The notes under the pieces were generated by a model. It saw only the letters and a list, made by a program, of their open reading frames with translations. It had not been told where the DNA came from and did no database searches. From the NCBI RefSeq assembly GCF_000686885.1, contig NZ_JMLU01000006.1:1-64000 (forward strand): 64,000 nucleotides of DNA, in the 5' to 3' direction. Source of the DNA: Flavobacterium sasangense DSM 21067 (GTDB taxonomy: Bacteria > Bacteroidota > Bacteroidia > Flavobacteriales > Flavobacteriaceae). A program made the position numbers and the translations under genes. Of the stretch, positions 44,069 through 53,672 are shown piece by piece; within the stretch, counting starts at the first letter, position 1, and every line of letters begins with the position of its first letter.

Positions 44069-46081
44069 TTGAAAGTATTAAAGTTTCCTTTACTCACCAT
44101 TACCATTAGTTTTGCGATAGGAATTATTGCAGCATTTCACTTGCAGTGGAGTTTTCAAACACTTGTAATTTTACTATTTTCTTATTTGGGAATTTTTAGC
44201 TTCCTCTTTTGGAAAAGTAAAAAAGCTTTGCTTCAAAATTCTCTTTTCGGAATTACCACTTACCTACTCGCTTTTACTTTAGGAATGATGAGTTTTTATA
44301 TTCATTCCGATTTGAATTCGAAACATCATTACACCAAAAATTCATTTGAAGAATCCAATTCGATTAGAGCCATCGTTACCACAACTTTAAAACCGAATGA
44401 TAAATACCATAAATATTTCATTTCACTTTCGCATTTTAATGATTCGATTGCTTCTGGAAAATTGTTGCTTTATGTTCCGAAATCAAATATTGAGACCTTA
44501 CATTCAGGTGATGAAATTTGGCTAAATAGCACAATTTATCCGATTCCAAAAGCTTTCAATCCGTACCAATTTGATTATTCGAAATATTTAGAAAAGCAGA
44601 ATGTCTTCCATCAAATTTACACGCAAGAAAATCAAATTAAAATCATTCAAAGACATAAAACCACAGATTATTACATTGAAAATTTAAGAAATAATCTCAG
44701 TAAAAGTTTTGAGATTCATCATTTTGAACCTAAAACCAAAGCCATAATTGACGCTTTGATTTTAGGGCAACGATTAGAATTAGACAAAGAAACCATTGCC
44801 GATTATTCTAACGCTGGCGTGATTCATATTTTAGCGATTTCGGGATTGCATATTTCTATCATTTACTTCTTTATTGTGTTCTTGTTGAAACCTCTGAAGA
44901 AAGTAAAGTTTGGAGCGGAAATTAAATTGTTAATTGTCTTAGCAATTTTATGGTTATTTGCTTTGCTTACAGGTTTGCCAGCATCAGTAACAAGAGCGGT
45001 GACTTTGTTTAGTTTTATTAGTATCGGAAATTATTTCAATCAGCCGAAAGCGATTTATAATGCGTTAGCTATTTCTGCTTTTTTGATTTTATTGGTAAAA
45101 CCGAATGCGATTTTTGATATTGGATTTCAATTGAGTTATGCAGCCGTTTTATCAATCGTTTTGTTTCAACCTTTTTACAAGAAATTCTATTTTTCCGAAA
45201 ATAAAATAGCAGTTTACTTTACCGATACGATTTTAGTTTCATTAGCAGCGCAAATTGGTGTTCTACCTTTGAGTTTGTATTATTTCAATCAATTGCCTTT
45301 ATTATTTTTATTAGCGAATTTAGTTATTATTCCACTTTCAAGTTTGGTTTTGATTGTTGGAATTGTGATTTTACCTCTAAATTATGTACTTCCTATAGTT
45401 GCAGTTTTCTTAGGGAAAATTTTAGAATTCAGCATTCAATTTATGAACGATTATATTCATTGGATTGCCCAATTTAAAAGTGGCATTATCACGAATATTT
45501 CGTTTTCGGGTTGGCTCACTTTTTCGATGTATTTAGTTATCGTTGCCTTTATTTATTGGATGTATCACACAAAAGTTAAAAATATAAAATACATTTTAGC
45601 AAGCATTTTACTTTTTCAATTGAGTTATATTAGTGTAAAATGGAACGAAAATCAAGGAAGTGAATTAGTTATTTTTAATGAAAAATCGACTTTAATTGGA
45701 ATCAAAAATCAAAATAGTGTTATTGCATTTACTGACATTCCGGAAAATCACAACACGACTTTAAATCATTACACAAGAGGAACGTTCTCCGATTCATTGC
45801 GAATTTTCCCGATGCAAAATGCGATTTCATTTCAAAATAAAAGAATTTTGGTGGTTGATAGTTTAGGCATATACAAAACTTCTATTCCTCCTGAAATTAT
45901 CATATTAACTCAAAATCCTAAAATCAATTTATCACGATTGATTCATAAAATAAAACCAAAAGTGATTATTGCGGACAAAAGCAACTACAAAAACATTGTT
46001 AAACGTTGGGAAGCCACTTGTAGAAAAGAAAAAATCCCTTTTCATGCTATTGCCGAAAAGGGATTTTATAGATTGAAATAA
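44069..46081 (+). CDS. comEC: ComEC/Rec2-family DNA uptake channel, without a functional C-terminal nuclease domain
   Basis: A 670-residue polytopic protein beginning at TTG (no ATG or GTG in frame nearby). The N-terminal DUF4131-type region (about 1-200) is followed by the competence channel (LILGQRLELDKETIADYSNAGVIHILAISGLH, GLPASVTRA and FDIGFQLSYAAVLSI). The C-terminal 140 residues keep only a remnant of the metallo-beta-lactamase domain, and no HxHxDH is present. Its predicted role is passage of single-stranded DNA across the inner membrane. The last 17 codons contain the terminator of the convergent thioredoxin gene. Confidence 0.92.
   Translation: MKVLKFPLLTITISFAIGIIAAFHLQWSFQTLVILLFSYLGIFSFLFWKSKKALLQNSLFGITTYLLAFTLGMMSFYIHSDLNSKHHYTKNSFEESNSIRAIVTTTLKPNDKYHKYFISLSHFNDSIASGKLLLYVPKSNIETLHSGDEIWLNSTIYPIPKAFNPYQFDYSKYLEKQNVFHQIYTQENQIKIIQRHKTTDYYIENLRNNLSKSFEIHHFEPKTKAIIDALILGQRLELDKETIADYSNAGVIHILAISGLHISIIYFFIVFLLKPLKKVKFGAEIKLLIVLAILWLFALLTGLPASVTRAVTLFSFISIGNYFNQPKAIYNALAISAFLILLVKPNAIFDIGFQLSYAAVLSIVLFQPFYKKFYFSENKIAVYFTDTILVSLAAQIGVLPLSLYYFNQLPLLFLLANLVIIPLSSLVLIVGIVILPLNYVLPIVAVFLGKILEFSIQFMNDYIHWIAQFKSGIITNISFSGWLTFSMYLVIVAFIYWMYHTKVKNIKYILASILLFQLSYISVKWNENQGSELVIFNEKSTLIGIKNQNSVIAFTDIPENHNTTLNHYTRGTFSDSLRIFPMQNAISFQNKRILVVDSLGIYKTSIPPEIIILTQNPKINLSRLIHKIKPKVIIADKSNYKNIVKRWEATCRKEKIPFHAIAEKGFYRLK
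46031..46067 (-). terminator. Terminator of the thioredoxin gene, inside the comEC coding sequence
   Basis: AAAATCCCTTTTC (46031-46043) and GAAAAGGGATTTT (46055-46067) form a perfect 13-bp stem with an 11-nt loop. Read on the minus strand it ends in TTTTTTCTTTTC, a proper T-tract, 18 bp after the thioredoxin stop. On the plus strand it is also stem plus TTTTAT but lies before the comEC stop. Confidence 0.82.
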
Positions 46082-46084
46082 TTG

Positions 46085-46552
46085 TTATTTGTTTTGGATA
46101 ATTTGATTAGCTCCATCAATCCAAACTTTTGGACCTCCAGCCACATAACCTGTACTTCCTAAAGCCGTTAAATTAACTTTAGCTTCAGCTGTTTTAGCGG
46201 CACTTACAAACCAAACTGTTGGATATCCTCTAACTTGTAATTGTTGCTGTAGCTGTGCATTTTGCATTTTCACAGCATCTGTTTGTTCATTTTTTCTGGG
46301 AAAATCTAATTCTACTAAAACCACATTTTCTTTTGCCCATTTGATAAATTCTGGAGTTTTGAAAACTTCTTTTTGCAAACGAATACACCATCCACACCAA
46401 TCAGAACCCGTAAAAAACAAAAACATTGGTTTATTCTCTTTTATAGAAATATCAGCTGCTTTTGACATATCGGTATGCCATGTTAACTCTTCTTGTGCTT
46501 GTATTGACATACTCGTCAAAGTTAAAAACGCTATAACTAAAATCTTTTTCAT
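46085..46552 (-). CDS. Secreted thioredoxin-family protein (CGWC)
   Basis: A 155-residue protein with signal peptide (MKKILVIAFLTLTSMSIQAQ). The thioredoxin fold carries the active site DWCGWC (about 51-56) and the cis-proline in GYPTVWF. CGWC is typical of DsbD-gamma-like and DUF255-like secreted thioredoxins, so a reductive role in the periplasm is likely. It is 51 bp downstream of the first POT gene on the minus strand. Its terminator lies inside comEC. Confidence 0.9.
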   Translation of the reverse strand: MKKILVIAFLTLTSMSIQAQEELTWHTDMSKAADISIKENKPMFLFFTGSDWCGWCIRLQKEVFKTPEFIKWAKENVVLVELDFPRKNEQTDAVKMQNAQLQQQLQVRGYPTVWFVSAAKTAEAKVNLTALGSTGYVAGGPKVWIDGANQIIQNK

Positions 46553-46603
46553 ATTATAAATTTATAAAACAAAATTAAGCAAATAAAATGCCAAAAATAG
46601 CTG

Positions 46604-48088
46604 TTACTTAACTTCTTGCATTAATTTTTTAATGATTGGCGAAATAGCAATCAAAAATACCCCAGCAACCAGAGCATAAATAGCTAACGTATAATAGCCA
46701 TCTGTATAAGATTGTAATTTTGACATTAAAGTTGTTCCTCCATTAGATTGTGATATTGCGGCACCTAATTTTCCAGCAGCTAATTGACCAAATGCACTTG
46801 CCAAAAACCATAATCCCATCATCATTCCGAACAATTTTTTAGGCGATAACTTGGTGATAATTGACATCCCTATTGGTCCTAAACAAAGCTCTCCAATTGT
46901 TGTTACTAAATAAGCAAACGTAAAAAGGTTTAAAGAAGTCATTCCGTCAATATTTGCGAAAAACTTAGTATAGTAGAACAAGTAAAAGGAAGCTGAAAGA
47001 AATAAAAAGCCAATTCCAAATTTAATTAATGTATTAGGTTCTATTTTTTTCTTTGCTAACCACAACCATAACAATCCTATTAGCGGGCTTAAAACAATAA
47101 CAAAAAATGTATTTGAACTATTATTAACAACATTAGGATCAATGGTAAAACCTAACAAATTAGAATTTAAATTATCTTTTGCAAATAGCGATAATGAACC
47201 GCCACTTTGTTCATAAATTGCATTGAATAAGAAGTAAAAAAAGATAAATGAAAATGCCGCAATTAACTTTTTTTGCAAGCTTATTTCACCTAATTTTAAT
47301 AACTCAAAAACAAAATAACCAATTGCAACAATTCCAATTGTGTACATGAAATAATCAGTGTAATCGGTATTAATTACCATAGTATAAATGAATGGAATAC
47401 TTAAAAGAGACCCTACATAAACAGCAATTTCTCTAATTTTTCTTTTCGATTCTGGCATTGCTAATAATGGTGAATCTCCAATTGGCCCAAGGTATTTCTT
47501 TGTTAATAGAAAAGTTATTAAACCTGCTACCATTACAATTGCTGCTGCTAAAAAGCATAACGTCCATGAATGATATTTACCCAAATAAATACAAAGCGCA
47601 CCGCCAAGTAAACCACCAATATTAATTCCTGCATAGAACATTCCGTATCCTGCATCCCTTCTTGGATCTTTTTCATGGTATAATTCCCCAACCATTGAAG
47701 AAATGTTAGGCTTGAAAAAACCTGTTCCTATAATTGAAAAAGCTATTCCATAATAAAACATCTGTTGAGGAGCAAATGCAATCAGTAAATTCCCAAGAAT
47801 CATAACAATTCCCCCAAAGAATAATGATTTTTTGAAACCTAGAATTTTATCCGCAAATATTCCACCTATGAATGTAAAAGCATACACAAAGGCCTGAATG
47901 GCGCCATATTGCAAATTGGCAGCGTCATCTTTTAATAAAAGTTGATCCACCATAAAAAAAGTTAGCACTCCACGCATTCCATAAAAACAGAAGCGCTCCC
48001 ACATTTCTACAGTAAATAAATACCAAAGTTGTTTTGGATACTTTCCTTCAAAATTTTGAATTTCTTCAATTGTTATTTCTTTTTCCAT
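46604..48088 (-). CDS. POT/PTR2-family proton-coupled oligopeptide transporter (copy 1)
   Basis: A 494-residue MFS protein with about 14 hydrophobic segments. The proton-coupling signature is EMWERFCFYGMRG (ExxER), and GTGFFKPNISSMVGELY and YGMFYAGINIGGLLGG are the PTR2 motifs. It imports di- and tripeptides with protons. The gene starts 2 bp after the stop of the next POT gene and is coupled to it. Compared with the two neighbours it lacks their extra loop and is the most divergent. Confidence 0.94.
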   Translation of the reverse strand: MEKEITIEEIQNFEGKYPKQLWYLFTVEMWERFCFYGMRGVLTFFMVDQLLLKDDAANLQYGAIQAFVYAFTFIGGIFADKILGFKKSLFFGGIVMILGNLLIAFAPQQMFYYGIAFSIIGTGFFKPNISSMVGELYHEKDPRRDAGYGMFYAGINIGGLLGGALCIYLGKYHSWTLCFLAAAIVMVAGLITFLLTKKYLGPIGDSPLLAMPESKRKIREIAVYVGSLLSIPFIYTMVINTDYTDYFMYTIGIVAIGYFVFELLKLGEISLQKKLIAAFSFIFFYFLFNAIYEQSGGSLSLFAKDNLNSNLLGFTIDPNVVNNSSNTFFVIVLSPLIGLLWLWLAKKKIEPNTLIKFGIGFLFLSASFYLFYYTKFFANIDGMTSLNLFTFAYLVTTIGELCLGPIGMSIITKLSPKKLFGMMMGLWFLASAFGQLAAGKLGAAISQSNGGTTLMSKLQSYTDGYYTLAIYALVAGVFLIAISPIIKKLMQEVK

Positions 48089-48090
48089 GC

Positions 48091-49749
48091 TTAGTGAATT
48101 CCTTTTTCTTGCATTACCTTATTAAGTTGTTTCAATAAAACAAACATCAACATGGTTGCAAACATTAATAATCCGAAGTTAACCCAAAAGAAGTCTTGTT
48201 TGTTATCATAGGTATCCCAAAGACTCGCTAAAACTCCACTTAATTTATTTCCTATAGAAGTAGATAAAAACCAACCACCCATCATTAAAGAAGTAATGTT
48301 CGTTGGACTTAATTTAGAGACAACAGACAATCCCATCGGACTCAAAAATAATTCTCCAATTGTGATAACACCATAATTGGCAACTAACCACCAAACGCTT
48401 ACTTTTTCGGTTCCGTTTGCTCCCATATTTACGGCAGCAATCATTACTAAAACAGATAAAGCGGAAATTAATAATCCGAACGCAATTTTTGTTGGTGTTG
48501 ATGGTTCTTTCTTTCTGCTTCTTAAAAACGTGAAGAAAGCAACAACTAATGGCGTTAAAATAATTACCCAACCAGGATTGATTGACTGACTTAAATTGGT
48601 TGCCCAAAGCGATACTTTCGAACCTTCTTCAGGTAATTTATCTTTGGCTACGTTTCTGAAATAAACTGGATAATCAACCGTTTTTTGAACTTCGCCATCT
48701 ACTTTTTGAATTCGAAAACTTGAATCGTATAATTCAACGGTATCTTTTTTGTATTCTACTTCTTTAGCTAATTTCAATCCATTAAAAACCGTTTGAGTGG
48801 TTCCTGTGATTTCTCTATCTGTATAACGATCTGCCCAAGTTGTTAGAGCTGAACCATTCAATTTGAAAACAGCCCAAAATAAAATTACCACTGCGAAAAT
48901 GGTTAACAAAGCACCGATTGGTCTTTTGTCTTCTACTTTGGCTTTAAAATATAAACTTCCGTAGAAGAAAATTACGGGAATACAAGCGAAAATAAAAGCA
49001 TCTGTACTATCCGAACCAAAAATATAACCGTTTGGATTAGCCTCAGAAGTCACTCCTTTTAACAACCAACCAATAACTCCAAAAACTGCAGATGGTACTA
49101 AAATAAACATTACAATTTTCCAGAAAGGCATATCGCCTGGTTGTACTCCTTTTTTTTCTGTTTTATCGCCATAATGTTTTGTTCCTAAAATGAAAACGAT
49201 TACACCAATAAACATTCCAACACCAGCCGCCATGAAAGCATATTGCCAACCTAATAAAATTTGTAAAGCAGCTCCAAAGAAGTTACAAATGAAAGCTCCA
49301 ACGTTAATTCCCATGTAGAAAATGTTGTACCCTTCGTCTTTTTTGTCTTTATATTTATCCTCTGAATAGAAGTTTCCTAATAATGTTGAAATATTTGGTT
49401 TGAAAAAACCATTACCTACAATTACTAATGTCATGGCGATGTAAAGCATGGTAACATCATGAATTCCCATCATGAAATAACCAGCTCCCATCATTAATCC
49501 ACCTATAACAATGGATTTTTTATAACCCCAATATCTATCAGCAACTAAACCACCAATGAAAGGTGTTAAGAAGACTAAAGCGATAAAAGTTCCGTATAAA
49601 TCGGATGCTTCTTTCTCGGTCATAGCGAATCCGGCTTCGACATCTTTTAAATAAAGGGTAAAAATACCAATCATTAAATAGTAACCGAAACGCTCCCACA
49701 TTTCAGATAAAAACAAGTAAGGCAATGCTTTAGGATGACTTTTCCACAT
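48091..49749 (-). CDS. POT/PTR2-family proton-coupled oligopeptide transporter (copy 2, with insertion)
   Basis: A 552-residue transporter. SEMWERFGYYLMIG, GNGFFKPNISTLLGNFY and GYNIFYMGINVGAF identify the family. It is about 50 residues longer than its neighbours because of a hydrophilic insertion (about 310-390, DREITGTTQTVFNGLKLAKE and following) that probably sits outside the membrane. A terminator lies upstream of its start, so it may have its own promoter or depend on read-through from the peptidase operon. Confidence 0.94.
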   Translation of the reverse strand: MWKSHPKALPYLFLSEMWERFGYYLMIGIFTLYLKDVEAGFAMTEKEASDLYGTFIALVFLTPFIGGLVADRYWGYKKSIVIGGLMMGAGYFMMGIHDVTMLYIAMTLVIVGNGFFKPNISTLLGNFYSEDKYKDKKDEGYNIFYMGINVGAFICNFFGAALQILLGWQYAFMAAGVGMFIGVIVFILGTKHYGDKTEKKGVQPGDMPFWKIVMFILVPSAVFGVIGWLLKGVTSEANPNGYIFGSDSTDAFIFACIPVIFFYGSLYFKAKVEDKRPIGALLTIFAVVILFWAVFKLNGSALTTWADRYTDREITGTTQTVFNGLKLAKEVEYKKDTVELYDSSFRIQKVDGEVQKTVDYPVYFRNVAKDKLPEEGSKVSLWATNLSQSINPGWVIILTPLVVAFFTFLRSRKKEPSTPTKIAFGLLISALSVLVMIAAVNMGANGTEKVSVWWLVANYGVITIGELFLSPMGLSVVSKLSPTNITSLMMGGWFLSTSIGNKLSGVLASLWDTYDNKQDFFWVNFGLLMFATMLMFVLLKQLNKVMQEKGIH

Positions 49750-49769
49750 AATTTATTGTATTAAAAAAA

Positions 49770-49798
49770 CAAACCTACAAGGGTTTCTTGTAGGTTTG
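49770..49798 (-). terminator. Terminator between POT copies 3 and 2
   Basis: CAAACCTACAA (49770-49780) and TTGTAGGTTTG (49788-49798) form a perfect stem with a 7-nt loop. On the minus strand it is followed by TTTTTTT. It ends the peptidase-POT transcript or attenuates read-through to the next two transporters. Confidence 0.87.
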
Positions 49799-49829
49799 AA
49801 AGATATAAAAAATATTTTAAAATTCGAAT

Positions 49830-51338
49830 CTATTCTGGTTGGCCTTCTACGTGGTCGTTGTGCATTCTTTTTTCTAACCAAGAACTCAATACAAATAAAA
49901 TTGCAGCAGCAGCTCCCGACATGATAATGAACAAAATGAAGAACTCATATAAATTCGTGATTTGGAATCCTAAGAAAGATGTTGCACCACCTGTTCCGTC
50001 TTCACCACCAGGAATTAAAGCACTTAATGTTCCTGCGAATTTATTTGCAGCCGCATTTGCTAAGAACCAAGTTCCCATCATTAAAGATGACAAACGTAAA
50101 GGAGCTAATTTGGAAACCATTGATAAACCAATTGGCGATAAACATAATTCTCCAATCGTATGAATTACATATAATCCAATTAACCACCACATAGAAACTT
50201 TTTCACCTAACCCTAAACCTTTTACAGCAATTGCAATTACTACATATCCTAAAGCAACTAAACCAAGTCCAATCGCCATTTTCTTAGGAGAAGATGGCTC
50301 TAATTTTCTAGCATACAAGAATCCCCAAACGATAGTCATAATTGGCGCTAAAGAAATAACTGCTAAAGGATTTACTGATTGAAAATAAGACGCTGGCATC
50401 TCCCATCCAAAAATGGTTCGCTCTGTTTGTCTATCTGCAAATAACGTTAATGAAGCTCCTGCTTGCTCGAAAGCACCCCAGAAGAAAATTACGAAAAACG
50501 CTAAAAGGAAAATTACCGTAATTCTTTGTGTTTCAATTTTAGTTAAACTTTTATCACTAAAAATTAAAATTGGCATTGCCACCATAGCACCATAGATGAA
50601 GTAACTAATAATATCTACATCACTTTTAAACATTTGTTTGAAGTTCAACATAAAGAAAATAATTCCAATTGAACCAATAATCATAGCGATACTTTTAACA
50701 TCTAACTTTTTAACTGGCAATCCAATTGATTTTCCTTCTTCTGAAACCAAATATTTTTTTTGACCTAAAACAAAAGCAACTAAACCAATCAACATTCCTA
50801 CTCCGGCTGCTAAAAATCCCCATTTAAAATCCATAGATCCACAAACTAAAGGCGAAAAGAAAGCCCCTAAGTTAATTCCCATGTAGAAAATGGTAAATGC
50901 ACTGTCGATTCTTCTGTCGTTTGCAGGATATAATTGTCCCACCATGGTTGAAATATTTGGTTTAAAGAAACCATTACCAATGATAATTGCGGTTAATCCC
51001 ATCCACATTAACGAAACACCTCCATTTGCTCCAACCGAAGCACTGAAAAACATGAAGAACTGACCAATTGCCATTAAAAGACCTCCAATTACAATACTTC
51101 TTCTATTACCTAAAAACTTGTCGCACAAATAACCTCCTAAAAGGGGTGTTAAGTATACTAATCCTGTATAACTTCCGTAAATTTCAGAAGCATCAGCATC
51201 TTTCATTAATAATACTTTAGTCATAAATAGAATAAAGATAGCTCTCATTCCATAATAACTGAATCGCTCCCACATTTCTGTGAAGAATAAAAAGTACAGC
51301 CCTTTAGGATGTCCCGTTTTTACAGCATTGTTTTCCAT
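49830..51338 (-). CDS. POT/PTR2-family proton-coupled oligopeptide transporter (copy 3)
   Basis: A 502-residue transporter with TEMWERFSYYGMRA, GNGFFKPNISTMVGQLY and FTIFYMGINLGAFF. It ends with an acidic/His tail (HNDHVEGQPE). It is 26 bp downstream of the dipeptidyl peptidase gene and should be cotranscribed with it: the exported peptidase makes dipeptides, the transporter takes them up. Confidence 0.95.
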   Translation of the reverse strand: MENNAVKTGHPKGLYFLFFTEMWERFSYYGMRAIFILFMTKVLLMKDADASEIYGSYTGLVYLTPLLGGYLCDKFLGNRRSIVIGGLLMAIGQFFMFFSASVGANGGVSLMWMGLTAIIIGNGFFKPNISTMVGQLYPANDRRIDSAFTIFYMGINLGAFFSPLVCGSMDFKWGFLAAGVGMLIGLVAFVLGQKKYLVSEEGKSIGLPVKKLDVKSIAMIIGSIGIIFFMLNFKQMFKSDVDIISYFIYGAMVAMPILIFSDKSLTKIETQRITVIFLLAFFVIFFWGAFEQAGASLTLFADRQTERTIFGWEMPASYFQSVNPLAVISLAPIMTIVWGFLYARKLEPSSPKKMAIGLGLVALGYVVIAIAVKGLGLGEKVSMWWLIGLYVIHTIGELCLSPIGLSMVSKLAPLRLSSLMMGTWFLANAAANKFAGTLSALIPGGEDGTGGATSFLGFQITNLYEFFILFIIMSGAAAAILFVLSSWLEKRMHNDHVEGQPE

Positions 51339-51364
51339 ATAATTTGTTTTAGTTTATTGGTTTA

Positions 51365-53536
51365 TTATAATTTTTCTTTGATGTAATTGGTCATTTTAGT
51401 GTACAATTGTAGGCGGGTTTTTCCACCATAAATTCCGTGGTTTTTATCTGGATAAATTGCCCAATCGAATTGTTTGTTGGCTTGCACTAAAGCCTCTACC
51501 ATTTTCATAGTGTTTTGAACGTGAACGTTGTCATCAGCTGTTCCGTGAATTAACAAGAAGTTTCCCTTTAATTTACTTACGTGATTGATTGGTGAATTGT
51601 TATCATAACCACTTGCATTTTCTTGTGGTGTTTGCATGTATCTTTCTGTATAAATACTATCATAATATCTCCAAGAAGTTACTGGAGCTACTGCAATTGC
51701 CATTTTGAATACATCAGCACCTTGGAACAAACAGTTAGACGACATGAATCCGCCATAACTCCATCCAAAAATTCCAATTCTAGATGCGTCAACGTAGTTG
51801 TATTTTCCGATTACTTTAGCCGCATCAATTTGATCTTCTACTTCAAACTTTCCTAATTCTTTTTGGGTACATTTTTTGAAAGCAGCTCCTTTGAAACCAG
51901 TTCCTCTTCCATCTACACAAGCTACGATATAGCCTTGTTGCGCTAACATCATGAACCAATAATCATTAGTTCCGTTCCAAGTATTCGCTACTTGTTGAGA
52001 ACCTGGTCCAGAATATTGAAACATGAAAACTGGATATTTCTTAGTAGCATCAAAATTTTTCGGTTTAATCATCCAAGCGTTTAATTGATGCCCTTTTTCT
52101 GTAGTTAATACGAAAAACTCTTTTGGAGCTACATCGTATTTTGCTAATTTTTGTTCAACAGCTTCATTTGAAACAATAGTTTTAATAACTGCTCCTGTTT
52201 TAGAATCATTTAAAGTATAAGTTGGTGCCGAAGTTGCACTTGAATACGTATTGATAAAGAATTGGAAATTTGGACTAAAAGTTGCTGAATTTGTTCCTGT
52301 TTTTGATGACAATCTTACTTTTGATTTTCCATCAACTTTGATTGCGTAAACATCTCTATTGATAGAACCATTCTCTACAGATTGGTAGTAAACCATTCCT
52401 GATTTTTCATCAAAACCGTAATAGTTTGTTACTTCCCATTTTCCAGAAGTAATTTGTTTTTTCAATTTACCTGATTTATCATAATGGTAAATATGATTGA
52501 ATCCGTCTTTTTCTGATGTCCAGATAAAACTATTGTCTTTCAAGAAAGTTAAGTTATCAGTAACATCAACATAAGCTGCGTCTTTTTCGTTTAAAACAAT
52601 TTTTGTTGTTCCAGCGTTTGCATCTACAAAATGTAAGTCTAAATTATTTTGGTGACGATTCATTACTTGAACACTCAAAGTAGCAGCATCATTCGTCCAT
52701 TTGATTCTTGGAATATAAAAATCTTTGTAATCTCCTAAATTGATTTTCTTTGTTGTTCCTGATTTTAAATCGAAAATGTGCAACGAAACAATTGCGTTTT
52801 TTTCACCCGCTTTTGGATATTTAAAAACAGTTTGCGTTGGATATAAACCTTCATTATACATGTCCATAGAAAATTCTGGAACTTCCGTTTCATCAAACTT
52901 GATGTAAGCGATTTTTGTACCAGTTACATTCCAATCATACGCTTTTACGAAGGCAAATTCTTCTTCATAAACCCAATCTGTAATACCGTTAATGATTTTA
53001 TTTTTTTGGCCATCTTGCGTAATTTGAATTTTTACACCTGATGATAAATCATGAACATATAGATTGTTTTCAAATGCGTAAGCAATTTTGGTTCCATCAG
53101 CGCTAAATGTTGGCTCTTGAATGGCATTTGTAGTAAAACTATTTACCGTTTTTGATGGAATATCGTAGATAAAATACTGCGCCGTAAAAGAATGACGGAA
53201 AATAGGATTTGAGTTAGTTGCGATTAAAATCTTTTTCTCGCTTTTATCAAATGAATAGCTATCAATTGATTTTACTTCAGGATGATTTTTAGTATCAAAA
53301 AGGGTGCTTACTTTTTCTAAAGTAGCAAAATCGTATAAATCGATTTGATAACTTTTAGAATTTCTATCGAAATTTAACACCGTGTATTGGTTGGTGTTTT
53401 TCATAGCACTTAAAGCGTCCATTCCTTTTGTTCTGAAAGCGCCACCCCAGATTTCTTCTAACGTAATTTTTTGTTGCGCTACAACTGATAATGAGCTAAC
53501 TACAAAAAATAGTATTGTTAAACTGATTTTTTTCAT
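51365..53536 (-). CDS. Dipeptidyl peptidase IV-type prolyl peptidase, S9 family
   Basis: About 723 residues, exported. Start at 53536 (MKKISLTILFFVVSSLSVVAQ, signal peptide); an upstream ATG at 53563 gives a poor N-terminus. The N-terminal beta-propeller (about 25-470) carries EEEFAFVKAYDWN, the DPP-IV Glu-Glu motif that binds the peptide amino end. The alpha/beta-hydrolase domain has GWSYGGF (Ser593), HGTADDNVH (Asp) and PDKNHGI (His). It removes N-terminal X-Pro dipeptides. It heads the operon with POT copy 3. Confidence 0.94.
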   Translation of the reverse strand: MKKISLTILFFVVSSLSVVAQQKITLEEIWGGAFRTKGMDALSAMKNTNQYTVLNFDRNSKSYQIDLYDFATLEKVSTLFDTKNHPEVKSIDSYSFDKSEKKILIATNSNPIFRHSFTAQYFIYDIPSKTVNSFTTNAIQEPTFSADGTKIAYAFENNLYVHDLSSGVKIQITQDGQKNKIINGITDWVYEEEFAFVKAYDWNVTGTKIAYIKFDETEVPEFSMDMYNEGLYPTQTVFKYPKAGEKNAIVSLHIFDLKSGTTKKINLGDYKDFYIPRIKWTNDAATLSVQVMNRHQNNLDLHFVDANAGTTKIVLNEKDAAYVDVTDNLTFLKDNSFIWTSEKDGFNHIYHYDKSGKLKKQITSGKWEVTNYYGFDEKSGMVYYQSVENGSINRDVYAIKVDGKSKVRLSSKTGTNSATFSPNFQFFINTYSSATSAPTYTLNDSKTGAVIKTIVSNEAVEQKLAKYDVAPKEFFVLTTEKGHQLNAWMIKPKNFDATKKYPVFMFQYSGPGSQQVANTWNGTNDYWFMMLAQQGYIVACVDGRGTGFKGAAFKKCTQKELGKFEVEDQIDAAKVIGKYNYVDASRIGIFGWSYGGFMSSNCLFQGADVFKMAIAVAPVTSWRYYDSIYTERYMQTPQENASGYDNNSPINHVSKLKGNFLLIHGTADDNVHVQNTMKMVEALVQANKQFDWAIYPDKNHGIYGGKTRLQLYTKMTNYIKEKL

Positions 53537-53646
53537 AATTAATATATTCTTAAAAGACCCCAATTTTAGTGAAAATATATGAATTAACCATAATTTTAAC
53601 TTGATTTAATAAACTTTTTGATTTTATAAAAATATTTAATTACATT

Positions 53647-53654
53647 TATATTTG
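53647..53654 (+). promoter_or_regulatory. -7 box upstream of the histidine kinase gene (TATATTTG)
   Basis: TATATTTG lies 18 bp before the ATG at 53673. A TTG at 53618-53620 is 26 nt upstream, slightly beyond the usual spacing. Confidence 0.5.
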
Positions 53655-53672
53655 AAACAGTAACATCGCTAA

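Noticed and set aside
48314-48607. Second minus-strand frame inside POT copy 2
   Set aside because: It is an alternative reading frame of a conserved transporter, with a Lys/Asn/Cys-rich product typical of shadows.
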